The translations under genes and the position numbers were made by a program. The notes beneath the pieces are model-generated. The model did no database searches. It saw nothing but the letters and a program-made list of their open reading frames with translations, and was not told where the DNA came from. A stretch of 64,000 bases of DNA, from contig OZ020244.1 in the NCBI GenBank assembly GCA_963971285.1, positions 20,832,001 through 20,896,000 on the forward strand. Reading direction: 5' to 3'. Of the stretch, positions 59,676 through 64,000 are shown piece after piece. Numbering within the stretch: position 1 is the stretch's first letter; each line of letters starts with the position of its first letter. Origin of the DNA: Astropecten irregularis (Eukaryota > Echinodermata > Asteroidea > Paxillosida > Astropectinidae).

Positions 59676-60732
59676 ATCAATCAAACATAAAAACCATCAA
59701 TAAATAATAAGATTGAAAGAAAAGAACATAAGGTAGGCCTAATGCAGAAAATCTTTAAATAACACTAACGTTAATTTAAATTAGGGGGCCTAATTGATGA
59801 AAATGTCGACGAAGGCGCCTTGAGAGATGGAAGAAATGATTAACGTTACTAGGCTAATGTTATAGTTAGTAAGCTTGAGAGATGGGTAGTAGGGCCTAGT
59901 ACTAAACCCATCTCTCAAGCTTTCTAGAACGTTAGTTCTATAACGTTTAAAGGTACACGCCGGCCTCGTTGCGCTTTTTGGCCGCTTTTTGGCGCCAATG
60001 CATGCCTTTATCATGACTGGAAAGGTCTTCCAAAAGTAGAATAGAACATTCCACACAAATAAACAGTAAAATTGAGCCGTTTTCATGATAAATACGAAAA
60101 ACCGTAAGTCACGTGGGTTTTCTGAGTCAAAATTTTGACTCAGAAAACCCACGTGATCATGTGATAGTTTCACTTCTAGTCGTTTAAAAGCTTTCAAGTT
60201 TTTTACTATACAAAGTTTAGTATAACTTTTTGTTTAATCGCTGGTTTTCTTTTAATCAAACCTTAACTGTTCGACCTGGGTATTTCCCCTTTAGAATTAA
60301 GAATTTCCAACGCGATAAAGCAACATTTACATGCCAAATTTAGAATTTATAAAAGACCGGTAACTGCGGGTGCCCTACCACCTCTGCAGACACAGCCCGT
60401 GGGGTCTTGCGACGCATTCAGCCCGAGGCATGGGCCCGTGTAGTGCCAGTGCGGTCCACGCACCCCGTATGTGTAGCATATTTGATGCGAGACCGTGCGT
60501 TGAGTCACTCACCCGGTCTCCGTTGCATTTGGGGGGGGGGGGGATTTTCGAGCCGCGGAGCAAGAATCGAAAGCCTCGAGATATATAATTTCTTGTCATA
60601 CATGAAAATCATTTTATGCCATCAAAACCTTTTTGTGTGATTCTCAAAATTATATTGTGTGTATATGTGGAAATCGTTTTGGTCCCTCGAAAATGATTGT
60701 TTCATCAATCATGCCCACAAAATTCTTTGCAT

Positions 60733-61107
60733 CCCAACCGTCAACTCACAAACATTACGTCAACTCGCAATCGTTGCGTCAACTCACAAACATTACGTCA
60801 ACTCGCAAACATTACGTCAACTCGCAAACATTACATCAACTCGCAAACATTACGTCAACTCGCAACATTGCGTCCCAACCGTCAACTCACAAACATTACG
60901 TCAACTCGCAATCGTTGCGTCAACTCCCAAACGTTGCATCAACTCGCAAACATTACGTCAACTCGCAAACATTACGTCAACTCGCAAACATTGCGTCAAC
61001 TCGCAAACATTACGCCAACCCGCAAACATTACGTCAACTCGCAAATATTGCATCAACTCGCAAACATTACGTCAACTCGCAAACATTGCATCAACTCACA
61101 AACATTT
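60733..61107. repeat. Minisatellite, 19-bp unit, about 19 copies
   Basis: The unit is close to GTCAACTCGCAAACATTAC. A longer unit beginning CCCAACCGTCAACTCAC recurs about 141 bp apart (60733 and 60874), giving a higher-order pattern. Because 19 is not a multiple of 3 and the unit has no plus-strand stop in any frame, all three plus frames are open and encode the same periodic peptide (NSQTLRQLA-like). This is a property of the repeat, not evidence for a gene. Confidence 0.9.
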
Positions 61108-62277
61108 TGTGAATAATTCTGAAAAGTCTTATGTTTTCAACAGACAGACGGATTCGCCTAATTCAATAATTGTTTATGTTTTGCCTATGATTTTTCCATC
61201 GTGTACGGCTTGAACGTACGTGTATCGCGTTCCTGGAATTCTCATACGGCAGCTGCAACATTTTAGTCACAGCTATGAGCACCAGTCTAAAACCATTGGT
61301 GTGCCACATCCTTCTTACACTTGTTACGGCTGGAAATGCGTATACGCTAACCTTTGACCTTATTTTGATTTCCGTTAATTAACCCTAATTAAACGACTTA
61401 TTTCCGATTTTTTTTTTCACGAAAACCTTCACCCAGTGTTCTATATCGTCTGGTCATGTGTTTTCACCCGACATGTGTTTTCGCTCCCCAAATTCGACTC
61501 CCGTTTACCGCGAAATCGTGCGAGATTCTTTGTGATCAGTATCCCTGAAGTGATGACTACACTCAGGGCTATCTCCAACATTCAGGATGTTGAAAATAAA
61601 GTTTCCAGTCGTGAGTGATACTCAAAAGTTAAAAAACTATGTGATTTTGGGTGTATATTACTAATGCATTTTAAGGCTAATGTTCAAACGTTTATAAAAG
61701 ACACAATCTGTGGTCAAATATTCCAAACTAAACTGTCGTCTGCTCAAGCAAGTTTCATTCTTCAGATGTCAGACGGCAGGTCATGTGACCCTGTTGCGAT
61801 CTGGGTTTTTTATGGCGTGCCAACGAGACAAAAGTGTTAAAGTCTTTCTCTAATCGGAGTGACCGTGTTTTGTTTTTCTCCTTTAAATTTTAACTTTGAT
61901 AAGCTGATGTATCCATGTTAAGGCCTCTCATAATGATGCCATATATTATGAAAAATGCTGTGATAATATTTCGCATCAAGATAAACAATTAGATTTAATT
62001 CTATTTGCCATTAAATATGTCATGCATGATATTGTTGATAAATTATCTATAATTCACAATCTTGGAATCAAGACTGTTTTAGAACCTTTTTAAAATAAAC
62101 TCAATTGACCCAGTAAAAAGAATCGAGTCAGGACAATATTCCAGCCGTTTTTGAGTGACTTGGTGCGCCATAGCTACTCCGATGTCAATGAACTTTGCCA
62201 CTCAGCCAAGGGGGTGAAAACACATGACGTCGCGTTTAAATAACGGAATTGGTGTCCCTGTAAATGACGGACAATAT

Positions 62278-62980
62278 TAATAATAATATAATAATAATTT
62301 ATTTTTTAAAGCGCTTTACATTAAAATCTCAAAACGCTTTACAATTAAAAACATTTAAAACACTACTAAAATTACAAATCTACAAACTACTTTACCACAT
62401 GAATTACAATTATTATTATTACTGTTAAAACTATTTAAATACCACCACTTTAAAACTAAGAAAAATGAAGCATAAAATGAGGTCAAATTTATGAAAAATA
62501 TCTTTTAAAAAGAAACGTTTTTAGTGTAGATTTAAAATTGTCATACATAGTGATATTCCTTAACTTCCCAGGCAACCTATTCCACACAACGGGTGCATAA
62601 ATATAAAATGCCCGGTCACCATAGGCCTTGGTGGGCGCAGGACGAACCCTCGGATGATATAGTTTTACCCCCTCGCTACCTCTTGTGTTAAATTGGGAAT
62701 TATGAATTGATATCAAGTCCTTAAGATAATGTGGTGCTGTCTCGCTATGGTGAATAAGTTTAAAAACAATACAGATAATTTTGAATTCGACCCGCCCTTC
62801 AACTGGAAGCCAATGTAATTCCCTGAGGAAAGGTGTCATATCTGCGTGCCGATCTAACCTTTTCCTGATGACTAGTCGAGCTGCAGCATTCTGAATATGT
62901 TGTAGTTTTTTAAACTGGTAACCATATAAACCATAAAATAGGCTGTTACAATAATCTAATCTGGAAGTAACAAACGCAAA
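62278..62980 (-). mobile_element. 5'-truncated CR1/L2-like non-LTR retrotransposon (reverse transcriptase C-terminus)
   Basis: The minus-strand ORF contains the typical C-terminal RT block: FVTSRLDYCNSLFYG, then LQHIQNAAARLV, LHWLPVEGRVEFK and VVWNRLPGKLR, ending naturally at 62489. The 3' end runs into an AATAATAATTTATT-rich tail near 62.3 kb. Only the last ~165 residues of the RT remain; the ORF upstream of about 62980 is host or transposon sequence read through. It is nested inside the TTAA composite element. It is a dead fragment. Confidence 0.85.
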
Positions 62981-64000
62981 AGAAAAGACTTGAACTTCGA
63001 GGATTTTTACAGATAATAATCTGGAAGTGTCCAGTTGAAAGGTGTGAGGAGTGATTTTCTGATATTCCATTTCGTTTCCATTTTTGAGAAACTTTCCTGT
63101 TATCGGAGCGAAAACCGATAACTGCAGGATAAATATTGTGTTATACTCTGCACTCTTCATTTTTTTGGACTTTGAAGCCGGCGTGTACCTTTAAGGCCTA
63201 ACGTTAGTTAGCAAGTCGAGGTGTAGCAAGTGGTCACGTAAAGAGCAGAAAATAACCACAACTCACCGTTTTCATTTGATACTCAGTAATCCAGTTAGCA
63301 TGGCAAGACAAATCGATTAGGTAGGCGTACCGTTTTCGATTGTGCACTGCACTAACTGCTGCGACAGTTCCATACTTCCATATTGTATTCATGAACGTGT
63401 ACAGTGTGTACGTATACTGACTGAAGTGAAGTGAATGCCGACCACTGATCTATTACAAGTGACGTGGACCAACTCGTACGCCGACCAACTCGTACGCCGA
63501 CCAACTCGTACGCCACCAGCGTTGTACTTTGTAGTAACAAAAATAAACAAGCACTGTGTGCGGTGCTCGTCCACGTTGGTGGGGGGCAAACCTAATTTGA
63601 AAATGATCTTGATATTGTCTACAATTCCTGAATTTAGACACCGTATTTTGGTTAAAAACAAAAAAAAAATTTAAATTTAGATTCGTTTTGAAACACGCAA
63701 AAATACGACCTTTAAGCCGATAGAAAGTAAACAGGCCTACGTTTGACAGACAATAACCGGTGACATGCCATGGGTTCATATAAGGTGAACATGAGCTGCA
63801 TGTAAACTGTGATCACTGAAACCCAACAAAGGTTCAACTATTTCTGTTCATGTAACTTTGATTTTCGTAGAGTGACCCCTTAGCAAAACTAAGATTGGTA
63901 TAAGTCACACGTGTTGACCCCGGACAAAAAATTGTCGGCCAAAAAAAAAAGTGATGGAATTTAACCTTCTTTCTCGTAATACAATGACCCCGAGATACCA

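Larger units (their letters stand above)
58256..59946. other. Upstream region of TBK1
   Basis: This should include the TBK1 promoter. Two YY1-like motifs lie near 59.3 kb and one CRE-family element at 59538-59675. No coding exon is recognised. Confidence 0.5.
59947..63194. mobile_element. 3.25-kb TTAA-flanked composite element with perfect 18-bp terminal inverted repeats
   Basis: The left end 59947-59964 reads TTAAAGGTACACGCCGGC and the right end 63177-63194 is its exact reverse complement. TTAA at both ends is the target signature of piggyBac-type transposons. The first 11 bases match the ends of the short TTAA elements elsewhere in this window (38678, 39286, 3034). Inside lie a 19-bp minisatellite (60733-61107), a G-run (60531-60543) and a 5'-truncated CR1/L2-like LINE on the minus strand (about 62278-62980). 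No transposase-like ORF is seen, so it is non-autonomous. The minisatellite and LINE look like later insertions or captured DNA. Confidence 0.72.

Noticed and set aside
60633..61213. Three overlapping plus-strand ORFs of 139-184 codons with periodic peptides
   Set aside because: They are produced by the 19-bp minisatellite, which has no plus-strand stop in any frame; no splice context or known protein.
1..64000. CRISPR arrays, operons, rRNA genes or phage-like modules
   Set aside because: None seen; the window is spliced animal DNA and the tandem repeats lack CRISPR-like unique spacers.

Overview
This is a window of animal nuclear DNA. It is AT-rich, with spliced genes, standard-code exons, GT-AG introns, dense short inverted-repeat elements, tRNA-derived SINEs and decayed LINE fragments. 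The proteins (ING3, makorin, TBK1/IKK-epsilon) and the repeat style (many TTAA-ended and GATTTCAC-ended foldback elements, GTACAT microsatellites) suggest a marine invertebrate deuterostome, most likely an echinoderm such as a sea star. The taxon is an inference; the gene identities are much firmer.

Layout. (1) 1219-6354, minus strand: a complete ten-exon ING3 gene (403 aa), the PHD-finger histone reader of the NuA4/TIP60 complex. (2) 8175-12186, plus strand: a short three-exon makorin-like gene (158 aa) with only the two N-terminal CCCH zinc fingers. (3) 12187-20532: long non-coding stretch, T-rich in part, possibly including a long 3' UTR. (4) 20533-28889, plus strand: a full seven-exon makorin E3 ubiquitin ligase (517 aa; CCCH-CCCH-PAM2-like-CCCH-RING-CCCH, acidic tail). 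(5) 28890-40320: gene-free, full of small transposable elements. (6) 40321-58255, minus strand: a complete seventeen-exon TBK1/IKK-epsilon-like kinase (929 aa), with introns holding a LINE fragment, SINEs and foldback elements. (7) 58256-64000: upstream of TBK1, containing a 3.25-kb TTAA-flanked composite element (59947-63194) with perfect 18-bp terminal inverted repeats, a 19-bp minisatellite and a truncated CR1/L2-like LINE.

I built the gene models by hand, joining exons at GT-AG sites and checking that the reading phase closes at every junction; all four models end with an intact frame and stop. ING3 acts in chromatin, makorin in ubiquitylation and RNA binding, and TBK1 in innate immune signalling; nothing in the sequence shows that they work together. 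The most notable points are the makorin tandem pair in which one copy is only the RNA-binding front end, TISU/YY1-like start contexts (CAAGATGGC) at three of the four genes, the composite TTAA element, and a family of elements carrying full CRE sites (TGACGTCA) around TBK1.
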